This document shows, piece after piece, positions 51,600 through 61,400 of a DNA stretch of 64,000 nucleotides (its first letter is position 1; every line of letters begins with the position of its first letter). The position numbers and the translations under genes are program-made. Below the pieces are notes generated by a model. That model had not been told where the DNA came from, searched no databases, and was given only the letters and a program-made list of their open reading frames with translations. The stretch covers positions 124,001-188,000 of the forward strand of contig NZ_CP101160.1 of the NCBI RefSeq assembly GCF_024298845.1. Reading direction: 5' to 3'. This DNA is from Natronosalvus amylolyticus. GTDB lineage: Archaea > Halobacteriota > Halobacteria > Halobacteriales > Natrialbaceae.

Positions 51600-53153
51600 A
51601 TGAGCCGAGACGCAGCAACTGACCGATACCAACACTACATCGACGGTGCGTGGACTGACGGTACTGGCGGCGAAACCTTCGAAAGCAAAAATCCGGCGAC
51701 TGGAGACCTGCTCGCAACGTTCGAGCGCGGAACCGAAGCCGATGTCGATACAGCCCTCGAGGCCGCTGACGACGCCTTCGAGGAGTGGCGCTCGTTGTCC
51801 TACATCGACCGTGCCGAGTACCTCTGGGACATCTATCACGAACTGCGCGATCGCACGGACGAACTAGGTGAAATCGTTTCGAGAGAGTGTGGCAAGGAAA
51901 TCTCCGAGGGTCGCGCGGACGTTATCGAGGCCTACCACATGGTCGAGTGGGCGGCCGCGAACGCCCGCCATCCACACGGCGACGTCATCCCGAGCGAGAT
52001 TCCCTCGAAAGACGCCTACATGCGCCGGAAACCACGCGGTGTGATCGGCTGTGTCACGCCCTGGAACTTCCCGGTCGCGATCCCGTTCTGGCACATGGCG
52101 ATTGCACTCGTCGAAGGGAATACCGTCGTCTGGAAGCCAGCCGAACAGACACCGTGGTGTGGACAGATCATCGCCGAAATGATGGACGATGCTGGCGTTC
52201 CCGACGGCGTGTTCAACATGGTGCAGGGCTTTGGCGACGCTGGCGCATCTATCGTCGACGACTCGCGCGTCGATACCGTCCTCTTCACCGGCTCAGCCGA
52301 AGTTGGCCACGAAATTGCCGGCAAGGTCGGCGGCGAACCCGGCAAACTCGCGGCCTGTGAGATGGGTGGCAAAAACGGCATTATCGTCGCCGAAGACGCC
52401 GACCTCGATATCGCCGTCCACTCGGCCGTCATGTCGAGCTTCAAAACCACCGGCCAGCGCTGTGTCTCGAGCGAGCGCCTGATCGTTCACGAGGACGTCT
52501 ACGACGAGTTCAAAGCCCGCTACGTCGAGGCCGCCGAGAACGTCGCCGTGGGCGACCCGCTCGACGAAAACACGTTCATGGGGCCGGCCATCGAACCCGA
52601 GCACGTCGAAAAGATCCACAAACACAACGAACTCGCGAAAAAGGAAGGTGCCGAGGTGCTGGTCGACCGTGCTGACCTCAACGAAGGCGAGATTCCGGAC
52701 GGGCACGCTAACGGCAACTGGGTCGGCCCGTTCGTCTACGAAATCGAGTACGATTCCGACCTTCGCTGTCTCCAGGAGGAGTGTTTCGGTCCACACGTCG
52801 CTCTCATCGAGTACAGCGGCGGGATGGACCGCGCCCTCGAGATTCACAACGACACCCATTACGGATTGGCGGGAGCAATCATCTCCGAAGACTACCGCAA
52901 GATCCATCGCTTCCGCGATGAGGCAGAAATCGGCCTCGCCTACGCGAACCTGCCGTGTATCGGCGCGGAGGTCCACCTGCCCTTTGGCGGCGTGAAAAAG
53001 TCCGGCAACGGCTATCCGAGCGCGAGAGAAGTTATCGAAGCGGTCACCGAACGCACGGCCTTTACCCTCAACAACTCGAGCGATATCGAGATGGCACAGG
53101 GGCTCTCGGCTGATATCACGACCCAGGACGATACCGACCCGACCCTCGAGTAG
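51600..53153 (+). CDS. Aldehyde dehydrogenase, probably pyrroline-5-carboxylate dehydrogenase
   Basis: 517 residues from the ATG at 51600; earlier in-frame starts lie within the opposite gene. NAD-site motifs are VTPWNFPVAIPFW and VVWKPAEQTPWCG, then LFTGSAEVGHEIA. The catalytic Glu is in ACEMGGKNG, the catalytic Cys in TTGQRCVSSERL, and the end carries LPFGGVKKSGNG. The length is right for the superfamily. It faces proline dehydrogenase across a shared regulator, so oxidation of P5C semialdehyde to glutamate is the best guess; other aldehydes are possible. Confidence 0.9.
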   Translation: MSRDAATDRYQHYIDGAWTDGTGGETFESKNPATGDLLATFERGTEADVDTALEAADDAFEEWRSLSYIDRAEYLWDIYHELRDRTDELGEIVSRECGKEISEGRADVIEAYHMVEWAAANARHPHGDVIPSEIPSKDAYMRRKPRGVIGCVTPWNFPVAIPFWHMAIALVEGNTVVWKPAEQTPWCGQIIAEMMDDAGVPDGVFNMVQGFGDAGASIVDDSRVDTVLFTGSAEVGHEIAGKVGGEPGKLAACEMGGKNGIIVAEDADLDIAVHSAVMSSFKTTGQRCVSSERLIVHEDVYDEFKARYVEAAENVAVGDPLDENTFMGPAIEPEHVEKIHKHNELAKKEGAEVLVDRADLNEGEIPDGHANGNWVGPFVYEIEYDSDLRCLQEECFGPHVALIEYSGGMDRALEIHNDTHYGLAGAIISEDYRKIHRFRDEAEIGLAYANLPCIGAEVHLPFGGVKKSGNGYPSAREVIEAVTERTAFTLNNSSDIEMAQGLSADITTQDDTDPTLE

Positions 53154-53220
53154 GGGCTTCGTCTTGATCGCAGGACGCACAGACTTCATACCGACGACCG
53201 TCGATAGCACTCTATACACG

Positions 53221-54420
53221 ATGACAGACGACGACATTCCAACGCAGACTGACATCCTCGTCATCGGCGGGGGCGTGATGGGCACGAGTACCGCCTACTT
53301 CCTCGCGACGATGACCGACCGCTCGGTGACGCTCCTCGAGAAGTCTCAACTCGCGTCCGGTTCGACTGGCGACTCCTCGGCCATCTTGCGCCATCACTAC
53401 GGCGACGAGGACATCTACACCGAAATGGCCTGGTGGAGCCATCAGTTCTTCCGCGCCTTCGACGAGAAACTGGATGCAGCGCTTTCGTACGAAGAATCGC
53501 CCCTGGTTCGCTTCGCCGACGAGGGGACGACCGGCGGCGACTACGCTCGAGCGGGCTACGAGGCCCTTCGCGAACGCGACATTCCGGTATCGGCGTACAC
53601 GGGCGAGGAAATCACCGAACAGTATCCGATGTTCGACGTGGACGAGCGCTACGACCTCGCCGTCAGCGACGACAGTGCCGCCTACTCCGACGGGACCGAT
53701 GCCGCGCTTGGCTTCGCTCGCGGGGCTCGAGACGCCGGTGCAGGCATCGTCACGGGCGTCGAGGTGCAGATCCTCGAGGCTGAGAGTGGAAAAATAACCG
53801 GCGCCCAGACCGATCAGGGCACAATCGCCTGCGAGACGGCCATCGTGGCTGCCGGCCCCTGGACGCCTCGCCTCGCTGAGACGGTCGGTGTGGACGTGCC
53901 GATCACACCCGTGCGCGAACAGATCGTCTTGCTCGACCCGCCGGCCGACTACGCCGAGGCGTTTCCGTCTTTGACGCCGACGACGAGTTTCCCCGGCGGC
54001 GAGTGGTACATTCGGCCGGATTTCGGCGACGGCATTCTGGTCGCGACCCACCGACACACTGAGGAGACGGACCCGGACGCCTACGATAACACGCCCGACG
54101 AGGAAACCATCCTGGAACTCGTCGACGAGTTCGCCAATCACGTCCCGGAACTACGGGATGCTGGACTCAAAGGCCAGTACTGTGGCGTCTACTCGACGAC
54201 CCCTGACCACGATTTCATCATCGATCAGGCCGGCCCCGAGGGCTGTTATCTCTGCTGTGGCTTTTCCGGCCACGGCTTCAAACACGGCCCCGCGGTAGGC
54301 AAACTGACCGCCGACCTGGTGCTCGAGGGCGGGAGCGATATGGTCGACCTCGAGTACTTCTCGCTCGAGCGGTTTGCCGACGACCCGGACGGACACGGGT
54401 TACCGATGGACAATATCTGA
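53221..54420 (+). CDS. FAD-dependent DAO-type amino-acid/amine oxidase
   Basis: 399 residues from the ATG at 53221; the upstream extension to 53164 has no signal. The FAD motif is ILVIGGGVMGTSTAYFL, followed by the DAO contact LASGSTGDSSAILRHHYG. Later come AGPWTPRLAETVGVDVPI, DHDFIIDQAGPEGCYLCCGFSGHGFKHGPAVG, the last of these the usual FAD pyrophosphate/ring contact near the C-terminus. The family covers sarcosine, dimethylglycine, glycine and D-amino acid oxidases. Following the P5C-type dehydrogenase, a proline-betaine or N-methyl amino acid is plausible. Not provable here. Confidence 0.87.
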   Translation: MTDDDIPTQTDILVIGGGVMGTSTAYFLATMTDRSVTLLEKSQLASGSTGDSSAILRHHYGDEDIYTEMAWWSHQFFRAFDEKLDAALSYEESPLVRFADEGTTGGDYARAGYEALRERDIPVSAYTGEEITEQYPMFDVDERYDLAVSDDSAAYSDGTDAALGFARGARDAGAGIVTGVEVQILEAESGKITGAQTDQGTIACETAIVAAGPWTPRLAETVGVDVPITPVREQIVLLDPPADYAEAFPSLTPTTSFPGGEWYIRPDFGDGILVATHRHTEETDPDAYDNTPDEETILELVDEFANHVPELRDAGLKGQYCGVYSTTPDHDFIIDQAGPEGCYLCCGFSGHGFKHGPAVGKLTADLVLEGGSDMVDLEYFSLERFADDPDGHGLPMDNI

Positions 54421-54511
54421 GAACGGTTTTGACCGTCTGGTCGTTTGATTCAACTAAACTCTCAATTCGATATCGTATAACTATTAAAAATGCAGCGTTA
54501 ACGATTCTTTG

Positions 54512-54560
54512 TACTATCGGTTCGGCGTTCGCGTTCAGGCGTGATGAACCACTCGGTGGC
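54512..54560. repeat. Interspersed repeat, family B copy 3
   Basis: Contains ACTATCGGTTCGGC and CGTTCAGGCGTGATGAACCA, close to 6656-6693, without the GTGAGCCGAACC left part. It lies between the DAO gene and the convergent REC-HTH_10 gene. Confidence 0.55.
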
Positions 54561-54706
54561 TTCCCAACCCCGATCGGTTGCGTGAAAGCGATGACTGTTG
54601 TCCGGTTTCACGCACTGATCGACGTTTTGGAGGTGACCAAGAGCACGACGTTTTTGATAAATGCGTGTATAGTCCTCCACGAAATACTATCGGAACTGCA
54701 AGTTCG

Positions 54707-56317
54707 TCAGCGGTGAATCTCCGCTGCGAACAACTTCCGTTGGGCAGCCCGCAGGTGCTGCGTGAAGGTCGCCCGCGAAATGTCGAGGGCGTCGGCGAGT
54801 TCTCCCGTGTTGTTGTGGCGCGGTCGCTCGAAGTAGCCCGCCTCGACGGCGAGTTCGAGAACCTGTCGCTGGCGGTCGGTCAGGTCGTCGATCAGTTCGG
54901 CCCTCGAGGTAGTAGACTCGTCTGCGGTCCAGAGCGTTTTCACCGAACCCTCTCCGTAGCGGTCTGTGAGGGCGTCGACACACGTGCTGACGGTACTGTC
55001 ACCACCGAGGCCGACCGAAATCCGTGCTTGTCTGCTATTGACAACGGTTTTCGATAGCGAAACCCCGGCGTCGACGAGCCGTGTTTCGGGAGCCGACGAT
55101 TCGACGACGAGTCCACACGTGATGGCGTCGTCGGTGCGATAATAGTCGACCGAGAGGACAGTTTCGGTCGAGTCGACTCCGGCCGAGAGGTCGGCTCGTG
55201 TGACTTCCCGAACGGTCGTCACGTAGAGTACCTCGTCATCGTTTCGGGGGATAACCGTTGCGACGCGGAGCGTCACTCCCTCGGGGAGTGCTGTCGCAAG
55301 TTCGAGGAGCGGGTGGCACCCCTCGCTGAGTATGAAATCGACGGTCGTGGTGGCAGATGAGAGAAGTGTTCGTTTCCACGCGGTCGTCTGAAAGGCGTAA
55401 CCGACCGTTTCGGCGTACTCGGTGAGCAACGCCTGTTCACGGTCGTCGATCTGTGGCATCCGGCTATAGACCGTTAGTACACCGAAATAGACTCCGTTGT
55501 GACTGATCGGGATCGCAGCCACTACGCTAAACCCATGGTCGACGGCAACTCGCTCCCAGTCGGTCGACTCGTTTGTCGTTCCCTCGGTATCTGTCACCGC
55601 GTGGACGACCGGTTCGGTTTTCTCGAGTGCGCGGAACGCGGGTTCGGTGCAGTCGGCAGGCTGCGTTCCGGGCGTGATTACGGCTTCGAGATAGTCGGTG
55701 TCACCAGCCGTCGCCAGCGGGACAACCCCGTGGTCATCGTCGAGAACAGCAATCCACGCACAGGCGTAGCCGCTGTCGACCAGCTGCTCGCAGATGTTCC
55801 TGCCGAGCTCCGAACGGGTGGCTGAGGCGGTTACGGTCTCGAGGAGGGACTCCTTCTGGCGACGCTCGCGGGCCAACGCTCGGCGGCTCCGGTCAGCCTC
55901 CACAGCCGTTTCGATCCGGCGGACCAACCCGGTGGGTTGCTGGCCGAGATCCAGCTTTCGGACGTAGTCGGTAACCCGCTCGCCGATCGCATCGCTGGCA
56001 ACCGTCTCGTCACCCTCTCCGGTTACCAGGATAAACGGCAGATCCGGTTCGGTGGCACGAACCTCGGCCAACAGTTCGACACCGGTACCGTCACCGAGCT
56101 GGTAGTCACAGACGACACAGTCCGGTTCGGTGGCTGCGAGTGCATCTCGGGCCGCCTCGAAACTGGTCGCCGTCGATACACTGAGTCGCTCGTTGGAGCG
56201 CTCGAGCAGTCGACGCTGCGTCCGAGCCCACGTCTCGTCGTCGTCGATCAGGAGCACCGAAATCGGTCTGGGAGAAGTGGCTGGCGAAACTGCGTCTGCC
56301 GTATCGGTCACGGACAC
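54707..56317 (-). CDS. Receiver-GAF-HTH_10 response regulator
   Basis: 536 residues from a GTG at 56317; no in-frame ATG fits, and a CTATAAT-type TATA near 56375 gives a short leader. Residues 18-135 are a receiver with acidic DDD (25-27) and phospho-acceptor Asp71 (CVVCDYQLGDGTG). A GAF-like domain follows (about 165-310), then the bacterio-opsin-activator region (about 315-470) and C-terminal HTH_10 (LTDRQRQVLELAVEAGYFERPR). The kinase gene next to it, 135 bp upstream on the same strand, is the natural partner. Confidence 0.9.
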   Translation of the reverse strand: MSVTDTADAVSPATSPRPISVLLIDDDETWARTQRRLLERSNERLSVSTATSFEAARDALAATEPDCVVCDYQLGDGTGVELLAEVRATEPDLPFILVTGEGDETVASDAIGERVTDYVRKLDLGQQPTGLVRRIETAVEADRSRRALARERRQKESLLETVTASATRSELGRNICEQLVDSGYACAWIAVLDDDHGVVPLATAGDTDYLEAVITPGTQPADCTEPAFRALEKTEPVVHAVTDTEGTTNESTDWERVAVDHGFSVVAAIPISHNGVYFGVLTVYSRMPQIDDREQALLTEYAETVGYAFQTTAWKRTLLSSATTTVDFILSEGCHPLLELATALPEGVTLRVATVIPRNDDEVLYVTTVREVTRADLSAGVDSTETVLSVDYYRTDDAITCGLVVESSAPETRLVDAGVSLSKTVVNSRQARISVGLGGDSTVSTCVDALTDRYGEGSVKTLWTADESTTSRAELIDDLTDRQRQVLELAVEAGYFERPRHNNTGELADALDISRATFTQHLRAAQRKLFAAEIHR

Positions 56318-56451
56318 GCTCCACGTATTCCTCGAGTGCGACCGAAGCCGACCTCATCACGTCGGACACAATCCATTATAGGAGATATTCTCGTGAGAGC
56401 GTATTAAAACGTATGCCACCCTATGGTGGTGTCTCGCCGGGTGCGACCGGT

Positions 56452-58155
56452 TCATCGAGCGTGTGGGACCGTCTCGATTTCGAAGCGTGCACCACCATCA
56501 GCGCCATCGGTGACCGATAGTGACCAGCCGTGCGCCTCGACAATCGTCCGAACGATCGCCAGTCCGTAGCCGGCTCCACTCCCGGTCGATACCCCAAACG
56601 CCAGGAGATCCTCGCGTCGACCCGCCGGAATTCCTGGGCCGTCGTCCTCGATATAAAACCCCGAAGTGGTGGACAGTCGCCCGATTCGGACAGTTGTCGC
56701 TCCCCTCTGCCCGTCGACCGCATGCTCGGCGACGTTCGAAAACAGGTTCTCAAACGCCTGCTGAAGCCGACTCGCGTCCGCACGCAGCGTGTCGCTCGAG
56801 TCGATCAACAGGTACAGATCGCCAGTGTCGACCACCTCCCACGCCCCTCTGGCGACCGTTTCGAGATCGCAGTCGGTCGGCGTCTCCACGTCGGTGCTTT
56901 CGCGGGCGAGCGCGGGGAGCCCCTCCGCAAAGGCCCGGAGGCGACGGTGGACGGCTTCGAGATCCGCCAACGACTGGTCGATCTCGGCCGAGGGTGACTC
57001 GAGGTCCGCCCGAACGAGATGGAGGAGGCCTTCGCCGGTCGCCAACGGCGTCGCCAGATCGTGGGAGACGACGCCCGCGAGGCGCTCGAGCTGTTCGTTT
57101 TTGGCCTCGAGGCTCTCCTGTTGGCGCTTCTGGACCGTGATGTCGGTCAGTGAGAGGATACGGCCACGGGGGTCGGCCTGGGTGGTCCGCTCGGTGCCTC
57201 GAAGCCGTGCGATAAATTGGTGCGGGGTGCCGTCGACCTCGATCACACACTCAATGCTCTCACGGAGTCCCGGATGGAGATCGCCGTCTTCGAGCAGCGG
57301 TTCTGGGAGAATCGTGTTGAGATCGCTCCCCTCGATCCGGTCGCCGTCGGCATCCACCAATCGTCGTGCGGCTCGGTTGGCATCCAGCACTCGGTTCGAC
57401 GTGGTGACGACGAACACGGGATCGTCGAGGGTGTGAAACACTCGTTCGTGGGCGATCGGGACGAACCCCGTGAGTTCGGCGCGTTGGACGATCACCGCCA
57501 ACGGGATGCCGACGATGACGAAGACGACGGGTGTGAGATCCGCCGTCGGAATCGGCTGGAAGCCGAGATGAAACACGCCGTTGGCGAACCACGGCGCGCT
57601 CAGACAGGCAAACAGGACCAGCGACTGGCGTCTGTACAGTCGGTTGTTCGTGACGGTCTCGCCGACGATGAGGCCCGTCCCGATCAGGAGCAGGCCGTAT
57701 GAGTAGACGATATTGATCCGGTGACCGATCGCGGGCGGGGTCTCGAGCAGGGCGACGCCGTCGACCGTTCGGACGAACATTTCCGCATAGAACCACGTGT
57801 GATACGAGGCGGTCCAGACGAGCGCGAGAACGCCGGCGGGGACGACCGACAGGAGCACGAGCCGCCGCCGTGAGAGCCACGCCCCACGGTCGGTGTACTG
57901 GAGGGCGAAGACGACCCAGACGATTGGGGCAGTGACGACGGAGAGATAGGACAGTTGGATGAAAAACAGCAGCCACGCTTCGGTCGAGGCGACGAGATAG
58001 CCGACGTAGGTGGCCGCCCAGAAGCCGATCACCAGGAGAAACAGTCCGAACGTGAAGGCGGGCTGTCGACGGTCGTATTTGGCCAACAGCGAGACGGCGA
58101 GCAATCCGCCGATGACTGCCGACCCCGAATACGCGATCAGCCCGGAAACGTACAT
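56452..58155 (-). CDS. 7TM-sensor PAS histidine kinase
   Basis: 567 residues from the ATG at 58155; 58209 would add 18 charged residues. The first ~235 residues hold seven hydrophobic helices, the 7TM histidine-kinase sensor type. A PAS unit (about 240-360) follows, then HisKA with His in VVSHDLATPL and a HATPase_c with NLFSNVAEHAVDG (N box), DDGPGIP and GSGAGYGLAIVR (G boxes). A complete kinase is present. It lies upstream of the receiver-HTH_10 gene in the same direction, so they likely form one two-component pathway. Confidence 0.9.
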   Translation of the reverse strand: MYVSGLIAYSGSAVIGGLLAVSLLAKYDRRQPAFTFGLFLLVIGFWAATYVGYLVASTEAWLLFFIQLSYLSVVTAPIVWVVFALQYTDRGAWLSRRRLVLLSVVPAGVLALVWTASYHTWFYAEMFVRTVDGVALLETPPAIGHRINIVYSYGLLLIGTGLIVGETVTNNRLYRRQSLVLFACLSAPWFANGVFHLGFQPIPTADLTPVVFVIVGIPLAVIVQRAELTGFVPIAHERVFHTLDDPVFVVTTSNRVLDANRAARRLVDADGDRIEGSDLNTILPEPLLEDGDLHPGLRESIECVIEVDGTPHQFIARLRGTERTTQADPRGRILSLTDITVQKRQQESLEAKNEQLERLAGVVSHDLATPLATGEGLLHLVRADLESPSAEIDQSLADLEAVHRRLRAFAEGLPALARESTDVETPTDCDLETVARGAWEVVDTGDLYLLIDSSDTLRADASRLQQAFENLFSNVAEHAVDGQRGATTVRIGRLSTTSGFYIEDDGPGIPAGRREDLLAFGVSTGSGAGYGLAIVRTIVEAHGWSLSVTDGADGGARFEIETVPHAR

Positions 58156-58473
58156 GAATCTGTGACTCTCTCGAGCGGCAGACAGTACCACTCTGTCGAT
58201 TTTGATCACTGTGGTGGGGTATCTCGGAGATGGCCGACAGGTGACGCCGCAGTACGCGACTCACTGGCATACCACTATCCACTGGTATCTCGGTTAAGAC
58301 AGTTCCAGTAATACTGACTGTCACGCAATGCGATCTAATTCATGGGTGGAATTCGGTGGACACCAGTCGCAGCCTGACTGGGACTCGAGGGGGCCCGTTT
58401 GTCGACCAGGAGCTCTGCGGACGTCGATTGACGGGGCACGCCGAACCAGTGCAGTATCGACCCAGGAGGCACG
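58156..58473. other. Divergent promoter region between the kinase and the large surface protein
   Basis: 318 bp with no gene. It contains an inverted repeat ATACCA / TGGTAT (58269-58274 and 58283-58288, 8-bp spacer) and a TTAAGAC-like TATA near 58292. An AGGAGG ribosome site at 58464-58469 stands 4 bp before the surface protein ATG, which is unusual beside so many leaderless genes. Confidence 0.45.
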
Positions 58474-61400
58474 ATGAGGGGCCTTCGGCTTGCCGCGATT
58501 CTCGTGGTGGTGGCGGTGGGTGTCTTCGGCGGTGTCAGTGGTGCCGAGTTGACTGCTGATGAGATATCCGAACGAACCGTTCAAGCAACCTCGTCTCTGA
58601 CGACCTCAAACGCAGCGGACGCAGATTTATCTCTCAATCTACTGGAAAATCCCGCATGCGCGATTGCTGGACAAGAGCAAGGCGAGCCATTGCACTGGAC
58701 GATCGAACAGGGAGAACTCGAATGTAACGAACCCGAGCCCGATTTTATGCCGGACCCGATTGAAGGGGACTATGTTTTCATCGACTGGGAGGATCTAGAA
58801 CCCACAACAGACGTTTCTATCGCCACGCAGACTGTTCCGGTAACGGGCGGTTCGGAGTATCAGTTCAGCGTGTGGGTCGGGTCGGACGACGTGACCGACG
58901 ACTACGCACAGTTCGAGGTGCAGTTTCTCGACGACGGTACGCTCATTGGTGACGGAATGATAGACAGCGGCGAGTTTCAACCCGAAGATCCCTCAGAACC
59001 CGACCAGTACGTCGAGACAAGGGTCGCCCCAGAGAACGCTGACGAAGCGATCGTTCGAATTAAACTGGTGAACGGCGGGGACTTCGGTCTCGATAGGCCG
59101 CTACTCTGGGCGGACGACGTCCGACTGCAGGAGTTCACCGTTGCACCGACTGCGTTCGATGTCTCCGGTGTCGAGATGGGAACCGGGCAAACGCTCGCTC
59201 CCGAGTGGACGTTGTTCGACGACGACTACGCCGAGGACTCGGACGACTTCGGTGACGAGGCAGAGCTCGGAAGCTTCGGTGGTGGCGACATCGGTGGCGA
59301 CGTGACCGGGAACGACGCTGGAGAGACCGTCTCGATGGCAGGTGGGAGCCTGACCGTCGAAGCTAACGGAGCGATCGAATTCGTCGAGCCCACAGAAGCG
59401 GGAACCTATACGTTCAACTACCGGCTCGAAAACGACGCCGGGCACGACGACGCCTCGGTGACGATCGAAGTAGTGCAATACCGCACGATAGCGGGCCTCG
59501 TCGAGGACACGACCTTCGAGACCGGCGTCTCCGGCGTCGAGGTCACGGTGGAGAACAGTGAGGGGACGTTCACCAGCGAGACCGCTGAAGACGGTTCCTA
59601 CAGCGTCGACGTCCCCGAGACGAGTGAGGCGTACATAGTGAGCGCCAACCTCGAGGGATGGGACGAGAACTCCACGACTCTGACCGTCGACGGTGGGGAC
59701 GCGACCGGCGTCGACCTCGAACTCACCGGTGATGCGCGTGATTCCATTACGCTCAGAGATGGGGTAACGGACGAACCGCTCGAGGGGACGACCGTGAGGA
59801 TCGAAGAGGACACATTGGGTATTGTCGAGAACGCATTCGTGGCCGATGAGGATGGCAAGATGGAGATTGTGGTTCCGGGTGACCTCTCATACAGCTACAC
59901 GTTCTCGCAACCGGGATACGAGAAAGTAGATATCCCATTCCGATCGTTTAACCCTGGTGACACATTGTCGGCAAACTATGTGTTAGGAGGCAACGCCGAG
60001 ATCACCGGCACGGTCACCGACGAGGTAACGGGAGTGGGTATCGAGGAGGCGACCGTCACCGCACAGAACGGAGCGGGAGCCTACACTGCGGAGACGAACG
60101 GAGCGGGAGCCTTCACCATCGAGAACGTTCCCGGCGGCCACGACTACGACCTGACATTCGAGGCGGACGGCTACAACGCAAACTCGAGCTTCGCCGTAAC
60201 TGTCGGTGACGGTGCCACAGCCGAAGTCGACGGGACATTGCTGGCCGAGTCGTTATTCGCCGTTGAGATCACTGAGACGAACTCGCCGGTACCGGTCGGC
60301 AGGACGCTCGCGGTGAACGCGACCGTTACGAATCGAGGCGAGAGTGACACACAGACGGTAACGCTCAATGACACCGGTTTCGACGACCAACAGCGGGACG
60401 ACCGCAAATTGACACTCGAGCCTGGCGAATCCGAGATCGTCACCCTCGAGTGGCAAATCGCCGAGAACTATGTCGGCGAGGGTGCGGTGAGCGTGGCAAC
60501 TGCAAACGAGAGCGTCGACGCGTCGGTGACGATAGAATCGATGTACGCGGGCGGCAACGGTATCGAAGACGACCCCTATCAGATCGAGACCTGGTATCAT
60601 CTCCACAACGTGCGTAAGAATCTGGACAGCGAGTTCGTACTGAATAACGACCTCAACGAGAGCACCGACGGCTACGACGAAGTCGCAAGCGAAACAGCCG
60701 ACAATAGTGCGGGCTTCGATCCGATCGGGACCAACAGCGAACGGTTCGAGGGAACGATCAATGGAAATAGTCACACGGTTTCGAATCTCACAATCAACCG
60801 TAGTGAGAAAACCAACGTAGGCTTGTTTGGAGTAACAGACGGAGATTCGATCGTCGAGAACGTTGGACTCGTAGATGTCGACATCCACGGAGACAATCAA
60901 GTTGGTGGACTGGTCGGCTTCCTCGGCGCCGGAGCGACAGTCAGTGAGTCGTACGTCAGCGGTACTGTCGACGGAAACAGATTTGTCGGCGGGCTGGTCG
61001 GCTACAATTACCGGGGTACAGTCAGCGAGTCGTACGCCATCAGTGCTGTCGAAGGAAATGAAAATGTCGGTGGGCTGGTAGGCGAAAACTTCGAGGGAAC
61101 AGTCAGCGAGTCATACGCCACCGGCACGGTCGACGGTACGGACTATGTCGGCGGACTCGTCGGCTTCAACGATGGTGATGTCGAAAACGCATACTGGGAC
61201 AGCGGAACGACAAACCAGGACGAGGCAATCGGTGATGGGGGCGCTGGTGGGACTACTGGCTTTGGCGACACGAGCGACACCGACCCCGCTCCGGAGATGC
61301 AGCGATTCGCCCCACTGGTCACCATGGACGCGCTCTCCTTCGAGAGCCCCGAGACGTGGACACTCTCCGGGGGCTACCCGCGACTCGAGTGGGAATCGGT

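Noticed and set aside
52293-54141. Long open frames (over 300 codons) opposite the aldehyde dehydrogenase and DAO genes
   Set aside because: They mirror high-GC codon use of the real genes, have no promoter or family motif, and overlap well-recognised enzymes completely.
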